This document shows, one piece after another, positions 42,241 through 52,091 of a stretch of DNA of 64,000 bases. Each line of letters begins with the position of its first letter. Within the stretch, counting starts at the first letter, position 1. Position numbers and translations under genes: made by a program. Below the pieces are notes generated by a model. That model was not told where the DNA came from. It saw only the letters and a program-made list of their open reading frames with translations, and made no database searches. Source of the stretch: Protopterus annectens (taxonomy: Eukaryota > Chordata > Ceratodontiformes > Protopteridae); assembly GCF_019279795.1 (NCBI RefSeq), contig NC_056744.1:905255017-905319016 (forward strand), in the 5' to 3' direction.

Positions 42241-43711
42241 CGACAGTGGGGCACCTCAACCCCAAAAGGAGGTGAGGACAAGTCTCAACCTTACAGGACA
42301 CATTCCCAGTGACTTCCCCCTTCGTACGCCAAGCACTTCCCTTTTGGCAGCCCCCTTAGGGGGAAAACTAGCACTTTTTTCTCAAAACTGGCAAACAATC
42401 ACCCAAGACAAATGTGTTCTGAATATTGTGTCTCAGGGTTACAGGTTCCACTTTCATACTTTACCAAGGCTAAAAGGAATGCCAGACCTGCCACAGAATC
42501 AATGGGCAGAGGCACAAAAACAAATTTCAGCCCTCATGGACATGAGAGCTATACAAGAAGTACCACAACAGGAACAAAGACAAGGGTTTTACTCAACACT
42601 CTTCCTGGTCCCCAGAAAGGACAAGGCCTGGAGGCCCATACTAGACCTTTCAATTCTAAATACTTACCTGGATATTCCAAAATTCAAAATGTTGACATTA
42701 CAGCAGCTTCTACCCATGCTGGGCAAGAAGGCTTGGCTTGTTACTCTGGACCTCAAAGAGGCAGACCTGCATCTCCCTATCAGACAAAATTGCAGAAGAT
42801 ACCGCAGATTCAAAGCTGGTACAATGCACTACCAATTCTCTGCACTGCCCTTTGGCTTATCTACTGCGCCCAGGATCTTTACAAAGTGCCTGACACCAGT
42901 AATTGCGTTTTGCAGACAAAAAGGAATTCAAATATATCCATACCTGGACGACTGCCTCATTCAAGCAGAGACCAAGGACATTCTTATACAGCATCTGGCA
43001 TTTGTAAAAAGGTTGCTAATTTCTCTAGGGTACACAGTAAACGAAAAGAAGTCAAAACTAGTACCCTCACAACAGATTATATTCCTGGGTGCCAGCTTAA
43101 ATACAATGGCCCAGATGGCTTATCTCACGCCAGACAAACACATTCAACTAACTAAATATTTTCAATTACTGGCAAAAAAGTCCCATCTCCCTGCAAGAAA
43201 AATTCTGCAATCCCTGGGATTCATGGCATCCTGCATACTACTAATACCATATGCCGGACTGCATATGAGGAAATTACAATGGTACCTAAAAAGTGTTTGG
43301 ACTCAACACTCACACAGTTTAGAAGCAGTAATACCAATGATTCCCTGCCTACAACAGGAGTTTCGATGGTGGGCACAGGCATGTCACCTAAACAAGGGTC
43401 AGCCTTTTACCCTACCCACAGCCAGGCAGACTAACAACAGATGCTTCGGATTACGCCTGGGGAGCACACATGGCAGGAAAAAGCATTCAGGGCAAGTGGA
43501 CCACAGACCAGATGCATCTTCACATCATCTTCACATCAATCAAAAAGAGATGTTGACTGTTCAAAATGCCCTAACAGCTTTCAAGGACCTCCTACATCCA
43601 GGACAACACCACAGTAATGTGGTACATAAACAAGCAAGGGGGCACACATTCTTATCCCCTATGCAGGCAAGCCATGACCTTGTGGAACACAGCTCTAACG
43701 TATCAAGTTAA
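42143..43711 (+). CDS. DIRS reverse transcriptase, copy E (522-codon open frame, 3' frameshift)
   Basis: Longest open frame of the window. A linker of about 110 residues (LLAAPLGGKLALFSQNWQTI, CVLNIVSQGYRFHFHTLP) precedes RT: QWAEAQKQISALMDMRAIQ, FYSTLFLVPRKDKAWRPILD, LVTLDLKEA, FSALPFGLSTAPRIFTKCL and an intact YPYLDDCLIQ (YLDD at 42941-42952). The connection GYTVNEKKSKLVPSQQIIF and LHMRKLQWYLKSVWTQ follows. Near 43430 a frameshift replaces the first RNase H Asp region. A deletion near 43605 removes LLIKTDN before TTVMWY, so RNase H is dead while RT is nearly whole. No usual start codon context is evident; expression may depend on readthrough or frameshifting from gag. Confidence 0.75.
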   Translation: MANKELVLSSVRQATERQIQTQEADLNHKALIDDSGAPQPQKEVRTSLNLTGHIPSDFPLRTPSTSLLAAPLGGKLALFSQNWQTITQDKCVLNIVSQGYRFHFHTLPRLKGMPDLPQNQWAEAQKQISALMDMRAIQEVPQQEQRQGFYSTLFLVPRKDKAWRPILDLSILNTYLDIPKFKMLTLQQLLPMLGKKAWLVTLDLKEADLHLPIRQNCRRYRRFKAGTMHYQFSALPFGLSTAPRIFTKCLTPVIAFCRQKGIQIYPYLDDCLIQAETKDILIQHLAFVKRLLISLGYTVNEKKSKLVPSQQIIFLGASLNTMAQMAYLTPDKHIQLTKYFQLLAKKSHLPARKILQSLGFMASCILLIPYAGLHMRKLQWYLKSVWTQHSHSLEAVIPMIPCLQQEFRWWAQACHLNKGQPFTLPTARQTNNRCFGLRLGSTHGRKKHSGQVDHRPDASSHHLHINQKEMLTVQNALTAFKDLLHPGQHHSNVVHKQARGHTFLSPMQASHDLVEHSSNVSS

Positions 43712-44225
43712 TCTGCAAGCACAATTCCTGCCAGGAAAGAAAAATACTCTGGCAGACTAAGCAGAAATATCATCGACACTCACGAATGGAAATTGAATCC
43801 ACAAATCTTCAGCATGGTAATGCAAAAATGGGGATGCCCAGACAGAGCTTTTTGCCTCCCCACTGAATTGCCAACTACAAAAATTCTGCACAAGGACTTA
43901 TCACACTCAAGCATAGAAAGTGGATGCTCTCTCGTTCAGCTGGAAAAGCCTAAAAGTTTATGCCTTCCCACCAGTTCTTCTCCTTTCAAAGGTACTCCTA
44001 AAAGCCAGACAAGAAAAACCACAGATGATCCTGATTGCTCCAGACTGGCCACGCCGGCACTGGTATCCAATCTTAAAGAACTTAGCTCAAGGACCACCAT
44101 GGATTTTGCCTCAAATTCCACATCTTCTGACTCAACAAAACAATCAGATCCTGCACGGTCAGCTCAAAACCCTAAACCTGGCTGCATGGCAGATTCTTAG
44201 TCAAACAGGCAACACCTCTCTCTAA
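43440..44225 (+). pseudogene. DIRS RNase H and extension, copy E
   Basis: Pieces in several frames: HINQKEMLTVQNALTAF (43530-43590), VHKQARGHTF, then 43793-44200 and 43920-44225 with ILIAPDWPRRHWYPILKNLA and LNLAAWQILSQ. The extension WGCPDRAFCLPTEL replaces the usual WGRPDIDLFASP after a frameshift. The end overlaps the YR start, as in copies I and K. Confidence 0.7.
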
Positions 44226-45111
44226 AGCTGTTACGGATGTCATTTTGGAAGCCAGGAGGCCTAGCACCAGGAAAGCTTACTCAGAAAAATGGAAGAGATT
44301 CTGCGCCTGGAACCAGGCTCAAAGCCTTGACCCTCTTGTCCCAAACATTCCTCAGATTTTACAATACCTAACTGAGATGCTGGACCAAAGGCCTATCCTT
44401 CTCATCAATTAAGATCCACGCCTCTGCCATTTCAGCACATTACAACACGGATCCTCCTTTATTCTCTCATCCCTTGCTAAAGCAGTACCCTTAGAGGGGC
44501 TAAAAACATAAGACTGCGCCGGAGAGCACCAACACAAACTTGGGACCTCAATTTAGTTTTGGAAAAACTGCCCTGCCACCTTTTGAGCCAGCCAATACAG
44601 CTGATCTAAAATTTTTACCATGGAAAACAGCTCTGCTCCTCGCAGTAATTCAGCACGAAGAGTCTCAGAGCTACAGGCATTAATGGCAGTGGAACCTTTT
44701 ATAATTTTCCATCAGGACAGGGTTTCTTTACAGACAAACCCTACCTTTATGCCAAAGGTGGTATCTAGTGTGGCTCCTAACCAAACCATCCATTTGCCAA
44801 CTTTTTATCCAAACCCCCAGAATAAAGGGGAGAAACTTCTGCACTCTTTGGACATACACAGGCAGCTATACTTCTACCTGGACAAAACAAAAGCTTTCAG
44901 GAAAACTGAGCAACTGTTTTGTAGAATATGCTGCAGGATCACAGGGCAAGGCTATCTCAAAGCAGACTATATCCAAAATGGATAGGACACTGTATTCGTT
45001 ACTGCTACACACAGCATGGAAAATCAATCCCTAATAACATTAGGCAACATTCCACCAGGGCCACAGCCTTTCTCAGAAGAGTACCTACCAAGGAAATTTT
45101 GGAGGCTGCAA
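44200..45111 (+). pseudogene. DIRS tyrosine recombinase, copy E, part 1
   Basis: ARRPSTRKAYSEKW is legible near 44255-44300 and PNIPQILQYLTEML near 44340-44390. The frame 44620-44985 has SARRVSELQALMAVEPFII, with NSARR where others have TSARR, and IHRQLYFYLDKTKAFRKTEQ. The frame 44928-45185 has SKWIGHCIRYCYTQHGKS-like sequence and the HSTRATA motif. The gene is cut at 45111 inside the EAATW codons by insertion of DIRS F and resumes at 49991. Confidence 0.8.
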
Positions 45112-45375
45112 AGTACAGTTTTGTACCTACCATAAATGTAGATGTTCGAGGATTCCATTGCTGCAGTCCTGACTATGGGGTATAGTCCGCGTCCCAGTCG
45201 GCGAATACCCAGGTATAAGGCTGGCGGGTCAGGCATTAGACCGACGGACTGGCGCCAGAGGGTCAGGGTACTTGACCGACGATGACCGATATCCTCAGTC
45301 TTTTCTTGCCCCAGATGTCAGAAGACCCAAAAGACAAGTCCCAAAACAACCAAAACAGGTATAATATATACAACA

Positions 45376-45391
45376 ATATATATATATATAA
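45376..45391. repeat. (TA)n microsatellite
   Basis: About eight TA units between the left ITR and the ICR of DIRS F, in the spacer that is A/T-rich in all copies. Confidence 0.85.
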
Positions 45392-45464
45392 AATATAAGC
45401 ATGTAAACTCACCTACACAACCACCCCTAAAACACAGAAAGGAAGGAGGAGAGGTAGAATGACT

Positions 45465-45560
45465 GCAGTAATGGACTTCAACATCTACATTTATGGTAGG
45501 TACAAAACTGTACTATGTTCTTCTTCCATTGCTGCAGTCCTGACTATTGGGTAGAATCCC
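45465..45560. repeat. ICR of DIRS copy F
   Basis: AACATCTACATTTATGGTAG to AACTGTAC (inverse of the left end) joined to TATGTTCTTCTTCC and ATTGCTGCAGTCCTGACTAT (inner part of the other terminus). Confidence 0.8.
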
Positions 45561-46470
45561 AAAGCAGAGGTAAGGGAGGCTGGTATATTTATGAGTAGCA
45601 GGAGCTGACAACATGCCTTGTAAAACAGGTGTGGCAAAACCAGCCCTAGTCTTAGAGTATATAGGAAGGTGATAATGCCTAGAGAAAGTATGCACTGAAC
45701 TCCAAGTAGCTGCTTCCAGAATATCCTTAGTTGCCACCCCTTAGAAATGCTGTTGAAGTGGCAGTAGCCCTAGTGGAATGAGGCCTAATCCCAGCTGGAA
45801 TCTCCTTGCCATGATGGGAATAACAAAATGCAATGCAAAAGCCAATCCACCTAGAAATAGTTTGTTTTGACACAGGCTTGCCCTGTGAACTCATTCCAAA
45901 AGAATCAAGTAACTGCTGAGACTGCCTAAAATTCTTAGTCCTGCTCAAATAATAACGCAATTGCCTGTGTACATCTAAAGTGTGCAAAATCTTTTCCCCT
46001 TTATTTTGAGGATCTGCAAAAAAATGAATAGTTTGGTTTAAAGCCACACTAGAAACCACCTTAGGCATAAAGGAAGGATTAGTAATGATACCCTGTCCTT
46101 ATGGAAAATCAAAAGGGCTCTACTGCCATAAGGGCCTGCAACTCAGACACCCTTCTTGCAGAAGTAATAGCCAACAGAAAAGCAGTCTTCCATGACAAAT
46201 ATTTCAATTCAGCAGTAGCTGCAGGCTCAAAAGGTTGTAGAGTAGTTTTCCAACACAAAATTGAGATCCCAAGCAGGGGTCTTATATTCACAAAGGATGC
46301 GAAAAAAAGGTGGGTCACAATCATAGTGAGCTGAAATTGCTGCAGCATGAATCTTTATAATTCAGTAAGATATTGAAGAGCCACACTCAAATTAGGCTCT
46401 GATATAAATAAAAATCTCTTCCATTTTTCATGTACACTCTCCTAGTACTAGGCCTTCTAGCTTCCATAAT
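45513..46470 (-). pseudogene. DIRS tyrosine recombinase, copy F
   Basis: C-terminal frames 45727-46068 and 45513-45737: VHRQLRYYLSRTKNFRQSQQ, SRWIGFCIAFCYSHHGKEI, PHSTRATATSTAFLRG (HxxR), then DILEAATWSSVHTFSRHYH with the candidate Tyr. The middle frame 46109-46348 has FEPAATAELKYLSWKTAFLL and ITSARRVSELQALM. The N-terminus near 46387-46480 reads NVIMEARRPSTRRVYMK. The central segment equivalent to QILQYLTEML to IRPP is shortened. All catalytic motifs survive, but in at least four frames. Confidence 0.8.
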
Positions 46471-46511
46471 CACATTTAAAACTTGTTGAGGAAGTTGAGA
46501 CCTGCTGTGTT

Positions 46512-48204
46512 TCAACACAGAATATGGGCTGTGAGATGAAGAGATTGAAGCTTGACATTGAGCAGATGACCGTCCTTCTGAGATAACAGATGAGGAATCA
46601 GAGGTAAAGGCCATGCCAATCTGGAGCTATCAAAATCATCCTTGGCCTGTCTTGTCTGACCTTTAATAGTACCTTTGGAAGCGGTAGAGGTGGAAAGGCA
46701 TACACATGAAGGTTTTCCAACTGAAAGACAGAGCATCCACTTTCCAAGCTGTGTGATGAAACCCTTTGTGCAATACTTTGGCAGCTGGTGGTTTAGTGCA
46801 TGAAGATCCAGTTTCCAGGGATCCATGATTTGTCTGCTTAACACATCTGCTAAGGAGTTCTGTGCTCCTGGCAGAAACCTTGCCTGAAGAGTTAGTTGCA
46901 AGCTTAGCGCAGTGTCCCATAAAATCATTGCGATAAGAATGTGTTCCCTTGCTTGTTGATGTACCACATGACAGTTGTGTTGTCTGTTAGAATCAACACC
47001 TGCCCTGGAAGAAGTAACTCCTTGAAAGCCATTAATGCAAACTGGACTGCTAACATCTCCTTCATGTTGATATGTAGATGCTGTAGTCTGGCAGGCCACT
47101 TGTCTTGTATCCACTTTCCATTTAGATGAGCTCCCAAGCAATGTCGAGGCATCTGTCGTTAGAATCTGACTTGCCTCTGGCGGGTCACAGAGAGTCCCTT
47201 GTTTAGGTGACATTCCTGAGCCCATTTGAATGCAAGGTATTATTTGAATGACAGTGTCCAAATCCTGGCAGTGCTGTGTCCATACATTTTGAGATACCAT
47301 TGTAGCTTCCTCATATGCAGTTTGGCATTGGGAAGCACCAGAATACAAGATGCCATGAACCCTAATGCTTGAAGGACTGTCCTTGCAGTCAGACTGATGA
47401 GATAGTTGATGGAAGTAAAGTGACAGACTCTTTTGTTTGTCCGGTTAAAAGGCCATCTGGGCTGCTGTATTCAGTCTTACACCCAGAAAGCACATGTCTT
47501 GAGAGGGTACTAGACTGGACTTTATTTCACAGAATACCCTAGGCATCTTAGCACTGCTATAACATATTCCAGATGCTGTAGAAGGTCTTCCTTTTCTTGA
47601 GCCAGAATCAGGCAGTCCAAGTAAGGATAGATTTGAATTCCTTGAAGCCTGAAGTAAGCTATCACTGGAGCCAGAACCTTTGTGAATACTCTGGGCAGTA
47701 GATAAGCCAAAGGGCAATGCAGAGAACTGATAATGAGAATTTATACTTTCTGCAACTTAGCCTTATAGGCACAGATCTAAAGTTACCATCCAGTGATCTT
47801 TGCCCAGCAGAGGTAAAAGCTGTTGTAACGTCAACATCTTGAACTTGGGAATGTCCAAAACGTGTTGAGGAGAGATAAATCCAAAATTGGTCTCCACGTG
47901 TTCCCCTTCTTTGGTACAAGGAACAGGCGAAGAATAAAATCCTCCTTCCTGACACAGGGACTGGCTGAATGGCCCCTATGTAAAAAACTGTAAAACTTGT
48001 GTCAGAGCCTCTTTTCTTTGTAGAGCATGCCTTTGAAAGGGGCATTGTATGGAAATAAAATCTGTAACCGTGGTGAATGATATCCAACACCCATTTGTCT
48101 TGAGTAATTAAATCCCAATTTTCTTTGAAAAGAGACAGTCTTGAATCTGCTGGCAGCTGAAGAAACAGGTCATTGGGTCTGTTTAATAAAAGGACTGACC
48201 TCAC
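46512..48204 (-). pseudogene. DIRS RT and RNase H, copy F
   Basis: RT N-terminal frame 47662-48204 (FLQLPADSRLSLFKENWDLI, WVLDIIHHGYRFYFHTMPLS). RT palm near 47445-47717 (MPFGLSTAQ, VFTKVLAPVIAYFRLQGIQI) with an active site reading YLDC, having lost one Asp codon. RNase H frames 46925-47152 (INMKEMLAVQFALMAFKELL, LTDNTTVMWYINKQ) and 46512-47348 (NSLADVLSRQIM). The extension after RNase H is partly deleted; only the YAFPP-like segment CMPFHLYRF and a few neighbours remain near 46670-46720. Confidence 0.75.
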
Positions 48205-48209
48205 CAGAA

Positions 48210-49700
48210 GTCTGAGCAGGTGAACTCCTGTTCTAAAGAACTTTGAGCCCTGCTAGACCTACCCCTAGACTGAGAATCATAAGCAGGATATGTCCACCCC
48301 TTAGCAGGCCAATTTCTACTAAACTTGGTGGCTGCACCTGCAAAAATCTTTAACAGTTTGCATAGACTTAGCTTTGTCCTCCATTTTCTTTAAAACAGCT
48401 TCCACAGGCAACCCAAACAACACATCAGACTGTAAAGGAGCATCCAAAATCCTTGTCTTAACATGCTCAGCTAAATTCTGATCCTTCTACCAGGCATGCC
48501 TGCGAAGAACAGAGCTGATAGCAGCCACCCTCGAGCAGGCCTGTACAGCATCAAACCCACATTGCAAAGAATGTCCACACTTTGGTCGACACATGAACCA
48601 AATCCAACAACTCTTTACACTCAATACCTTCGAGCAAAGCATCCACCTTAGATTTCAATTGTGAAAGTAGGTAATTCTGATATTTTAACATGTTTCTTTC
48701 CCCACCTATCCAAGCCCTGCGCTCTTTATCAGTGGGGACAGGAATAGTTTCTGGGTCCGCCTAGGACTCTTAAACAAATATTTATGAGCTTCGGGCACCC
48801 TATATACCCTATCTCAGGCTTAACAGGGGAGGCAAAGAGTCAGGGTTCAGGAAGCCTCTGCAAAAAACATCTTCCACCATTCAACACAGGAGGAATAGCT
48901 AAAGGCCTATGCTGGGGTAAAACAAGAACTCCCTAAGCCTTTTCCTGGAGTCAGAGTAATCCTGGCCTTCCCATTTGAAATCCTCAGGTGGAGGCAGCTG
49001 TAGGAGTGGAATCATCCACATCAGAATCAGAATAGGTAGGATACTCCTGCAAATCTTCCACAGAAGATTCTGAAGCCTCAGAACACTGTTCAAAACTCTC
49101 AAACTCAGATTCCACCCTAGGCCTCTTATCAGGCGGGGCATAGAACCCTAATCATAGTAATCAAATCTTCTGCCATCTTAAGCATATGTTTCTTAGGTAC
49201 AGACCCACTGAAGCTGAAGTAGGCCTACCTCTCATAGAAGTTTTGGCAACAGAAGGAGGCCCTAACTACCTTGGGAAGAGGGAAGAACAGTCACCTGAGA
49301 AGCCCCCTCAGCCTGGCCTACCTCCTGAGAAGGCACATCCTGTAAGAGTATAGTTTCTGCCTGGGACTCCATGGAAACTCCTGGCAAAACCTCCAGCTCG
49401 ACTGAGCCTTCTAATGAACCGGCGTCCGGACTGCCGTTCCTCAACCCTAGGGCTTCACTGTTTTTTCCTTGGCGCTTTGGAGAGGCGCTACGCCGAGCAT
49501 CCGGCGGCATTTTATAATTACAACGCTTCCCAAACACTAACCTGGCACAGTCTAACCTCCTCTTAATAGTGCGTTTGTTAAACCTAGCACAAGAGGCGGC
49601 AACCAACAACGTCGTGCTCAGGCTAAACAAGGTATACACAAGGTATGATAATCCTAGGGTATCTGTTTCCCAAAATACAGTTATCCATTTTTTCTGACAT
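48210..49700 (-). pseudogene. DIRS gag, copy F
   Basis: Heavily broken. Near 49540-49600 the frame contains ASCARFNKRTIKRRLDCARLVFGKRCNYK (cited in part: ARFNKRTIKRR), the end of the zinc array and the basic stretch. The frame 48899-49141 has FKWEGQDYSDSRKRLREFL, matching HWEGQDYSESKKRLGDFL in copy K. Near 48420-48460 nucleotides still encode a DAPLQSDVLFG-like signature. The zinc array N-terminus is mutated. Confidence 0.65.
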
Positions 49701-49990
49701 TGGGTAAAAAACGGAGGAAAGAAAAACCAAAAAGTTCCCCAGTTCCCCAACGGGTACCAACTCTGTTTGAAATATTTCAGTCGCCCAACCTGCACTTAAA
49801 ACTGCTTCTGCATTCGGACCATGCGGCAAAAAAGCTGAGGATATGGCGTGTCATGTCATTTGCGTACCTGACGTTACTGTCGTCAGTCTAATGACTGACG
49901 CCGGCGATCAGCCTTCTCTGGTATTCGGGCCGACTGGGACGCGGACTATACCCAATAGTCAGGACTGCAGCAATGGAAGACGAAGAACAT

Positions 49991-50108
49991 CTTGGAGTTC
50001 AGTGCACACCTTTACCAAGCATTACCATTTGCCTCTTTACTCTAAATCCAGAGCAGGATTTGCCACTGCAGTTCTGCAGGGCCTCATAGCCAATCCTAAC
50101 TCTTTATA
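49991..50108 (+). pseudogene. DIRS tyrosine recombinase, copy E, part 2
   Basis: Continues the gene cut at 45111: WSSVHTFTKHYHLPLYSKSR and AGFATAVLQGLIANPNSL then stop at 50108. It carries the candidate catalytic Tyr in KHY. The match to the uninterrupted gene in other copies is exact at the junction. Confidence 0.85.
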
Positions 50109-50124
50109 GATCAGCCACCCAAAC

Positions 50125-50190
50125 TTATCTTTGGGATTCTACCCAAGTGTGATGACTGCAGCAGTGTAACACAATGAACATAACCATAAA
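50125..50190. repeat. ICR of DIRS copy E (with deletion)
   Basis: ACTGCAGCAGTGTAACACAA then TGAACATAACCATAAATGTAGATG. The expected AGTACAGTTTTGTACCT between GAACAT and ACCATAAATG is missing, so the circle-junction copy is damaged. Confidence 0.65.
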
Positions 50191-50433
50191 TGTAGATGTT
50201 CGAATGTTCACACTGCTGCAGTCCAGGTTACCCTCCCTCCACCCCCTCTGAACTAGCTGGACTTATCTACACCTTTCTATCCTATACAACCTTTGTGGTG
50301 TATTTGCTTGTAACTGAAGGTATCGTTTTTATTTTATATGTATATTTTTTATTAGCAATATGTATTGCCTACCTACTTTGGGCACCTGACATCTGGGGCA
50401 AGAAAAACTGAAGAAAATTGCGTCGGATGCATC

Positions 50434-50460
50434 TTGTATACCCCTGGCACACTGACGTCA
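50434..50460 (-). promoter_or_regulatory. CRE with TATA-like motif, copy E 3' ITR
   Basis: TGACGTCA at 50453-50460. On the minus strand TATACAAGAT follows in the TATA position. It would transcribe antisense to YR. Confidence 0.45.
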
Positions 50461-50523
50461 GGGAAGAAGCGACAGCAACCGATGCCGGAACATCTACATT
50501 TATGGTAGGTACAAAACTGTACT

Positions 50524-50793
50524 TTAGTTTTCCTGAAATCTTTGGTCCAATGGAGATAAAAATGAAGTTACCTATGCACATCCAAAAGAATGAGCATGTA
50601 TTCACCTTTACTAGCAAAGTTTGGGAAGAAAACCAGGAAATTCATGACTTGATTAATGTTAGACACAGAAGCCACCTTAGGTTAAAAAAAGATGGATTGG
50701 TATGCAAGGAGAACGTTACAAAAAAAACAGGGAGGGGAGATATGGAAAACACAGCCTGGAGTTCAGATACTCATCTAGCTGACATAACAGCAA
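50524..50793 (-). pseudogene. DIRS L tyrosine recombinase, part 2
   Basis: Continues 40041-40198 across element E. TAGTTTTCCTGAAATCTTTG corresponds to CAGTTTTTCTGAAAACTTTT in copy B. CACATCCAAAAGAATGAGCA and CAAAGTTTGGGAAGAAAAC follow in the same order as in other YR genes, as does GCCACCTTAGG. There is no open frame. DIRS H interrupts it at 50794. Confidence 0.55.
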
Positions 50794-51169
50794 AGTACAG
50801 TTTTGTACCTACCATAAATGTAGATGTTAAAGTGTATACACTGCTGCAGTCATTAGACTTGGGAACTGCCTGACGGCAGGATAACCCCAGTCAGCCTGAG
50901 TTCCAAAGTCTTGGTCCGGCATCGGTTGCTGTCGCCTCCTCCCTGACATCAGTGCAATAGGGGTATACAAGATGCAGCAGATGCCATTTTCTTCAGTTTT
51001 TCTTGCCCCAGATGTCAGGTGCCTCTAAACAGTAGGCAATTCCAATTGCTAATAAAACATACATAAGAAAAGCAAAAAACAACTTACAGCTACCAGCAAA
51101 TACTCCCCATAGGTAGTAAGGGTAGAAGAGATAGGTACATACCAGCCAGTAAGAGGGGAAGGAGGGAGG

Positions 51170-51290
51170 GTAACCTGGACTGCAGCAGTGTATACACTCG
51201 AACATCTACATTTATGGCAGGTACAAAACTGTACTATGTTCGTCGTCTTACACTGCTGCAGTCATTACACTTGGGTAAAATCCCAAAGCT
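51170..51290. repeat. ICR of DIRS copy H
   Basis: AACATCTACATTTATGGCAG to AACTGTAC (inverse of the left end) joined to TATGTTCGTCG and CTGCTGCAGTCATTACACTT. Confidence 0.8.
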
Positions 51291-51339
51291 GAGGTAGGGT
51301 GGCTGGTTCTACAAGGCATTAGGGGTGGCTAAAAGGCCC

Positions 51340-52068
51340 TGCAGCACTGCAGTGGCGAAGCCAGCTCTGGATTTAGAGTATAGAGTCAGATGTAATGCTT
51401 GGTGAAGGTATGTACAGAACTCCAAGTTGCTGCTTCCAAAATATCCTTGGTAGGTATTCCCCTGAGGTAGGCAGTTGAAGTGGCTGTTGCCCTGGTGGAG
51501 TGAGATCTAATGCTGCTAGGTACAGGTTTTCCATGGTATGTGTAGCAGAAACGTATACAATGTCCTATCCATTTTGAAATGGTCTGTTTTGAAATGGCTT
51601 TTCCCTGTGCTCCTGCAGCATATGCTACCAATAATTGCTCAGATTTTCTGAAAGCTGCTTCTTCTGTCCAAAGAGTGCAGTAGTCTCTCTCCTTTATTCT
51701 GTGGTTTAGGATAAAAAGTTGGCAGATGAATAGTTTGGTTTAGAGCCACACTGGATACCACCTTTGGCATAAATGTAGGGTTAGTTCTTAAAGACACCCT
51801 GTCCTGGTGGAAAATGAGGAAAGGTTCCACTGCCATTAGTGCCTGCAATTCTGAAACTCTTCGTGCTGATGTTATTGCCAGGATCAGAGCAGTTTTCCAA
51901 GAGATATATTTTAATTCTGCTGTGTTAGCTGGCTCAAAAGGAGGTAAAGTTAGTTTTTCCAAAACAAAGTTGAAGTTCCAAGTTGGAGTAGGTGCTCTAC
52001 AGGGTGGTCTTATGATTTTAGCCCCTCTGACATACTGTTTTAACAAAGGATTAGAGAAAATTGGTGGA
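51340..52068 (-). pseudogene. DIRS tyrosine recombinase, copy H (truncated)
   Basis: The frame 51639-52100 runs from PPIFSNPLLKQYVRGAKIIR through FVLEKLTLPPFEPANTAELK and ITSARRVSELQALMAVEPFL to HLPTFYPKPQNKGERLLHSL. The residues before PPIF come from the TG repeat, not from YR. The frame 51386-51631 gives SKWIGHCIRFCYTYHGKPVP, HSTRATATSTAYLRG and DILEAATWSSVHTFTKHY, with the candidate Tyr. One frameshift near 51635; the N-terminal third is missing. Confidence 0.8.
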
Positions 52069-52091
52069 TGTGTGTGTGTGTGTGTGTGTGT
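52069..52091. repeat. (TG)n microsatellite at DIRS H / CR1 junction
   Basis: About eleven TG units exactly where YR sequence ends and the CR1 3' end begins. Confidence 0.9.

Larger units (their letters stand above)
45112..49990 (-). mobile_element. DIRS copy F, full length, nested in the YR gene of copy E
   Basis: Complete DIRS of 4.88 kb on the minus strand, a distinct subfamily. Left end AGTACAG at 45112, right end GAACAT at 49985-49990, ICR 45465-45560, YR 45513-46470, RNase H 46512-47350, RT 47440-48204 and gag about 48210-49700. The host reads GCTGCAA on the left and CTTGGAG on the right. Sister YR genes read GCTGCAACTTGGAG there, so no bases were lost or duplicated. The terminal repeats differ from family 1 in the region after the first 35 bases (CTGCAGTCCTGACTATGGGGT), and no CRE octamer or clear TATA is seen. 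Confidence 0.9.
40199..50523 (+). mobile_element. DIRS copy E (plus strand), itself interrupted by DIRS F
   Basis: Family-1 DIRS and the only one on the plus strand. 5' ITR/leader 40199-40519, gag 40520 to about 42240, RT/RH 42143-44225, YR 44200-45111 continuing at 49991-50108, ICR 50125-50190 and 3' terminus ending 50523. Removing F (45112-49990) leaves about 5.45 kb. The ICR and right end carry deletions: the ICR lacks the central ACAGTTTTGTACC, and about 120 bp of the right ITR is missing. E is inserted in the YR of old DIRS L. Confidence 0.88.
50794..52068 (-). mobile_element. DIRS copy H, 3' part only
   Basis: Family-1 DIRS: left ITR 50794-51010, ICR 51170-51290 and YR 51340-52068. It is cut inside the YR at a (TG)n tract that adjoins the 3' end of a CR1 LINE. 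Its CRE is TGACATCA (50944-50951) and its TATA is TATACAAG. Gag and RT/RH are missing. It is inserted in old DIRS L with AA at the left flank. Confidence 0.85.
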
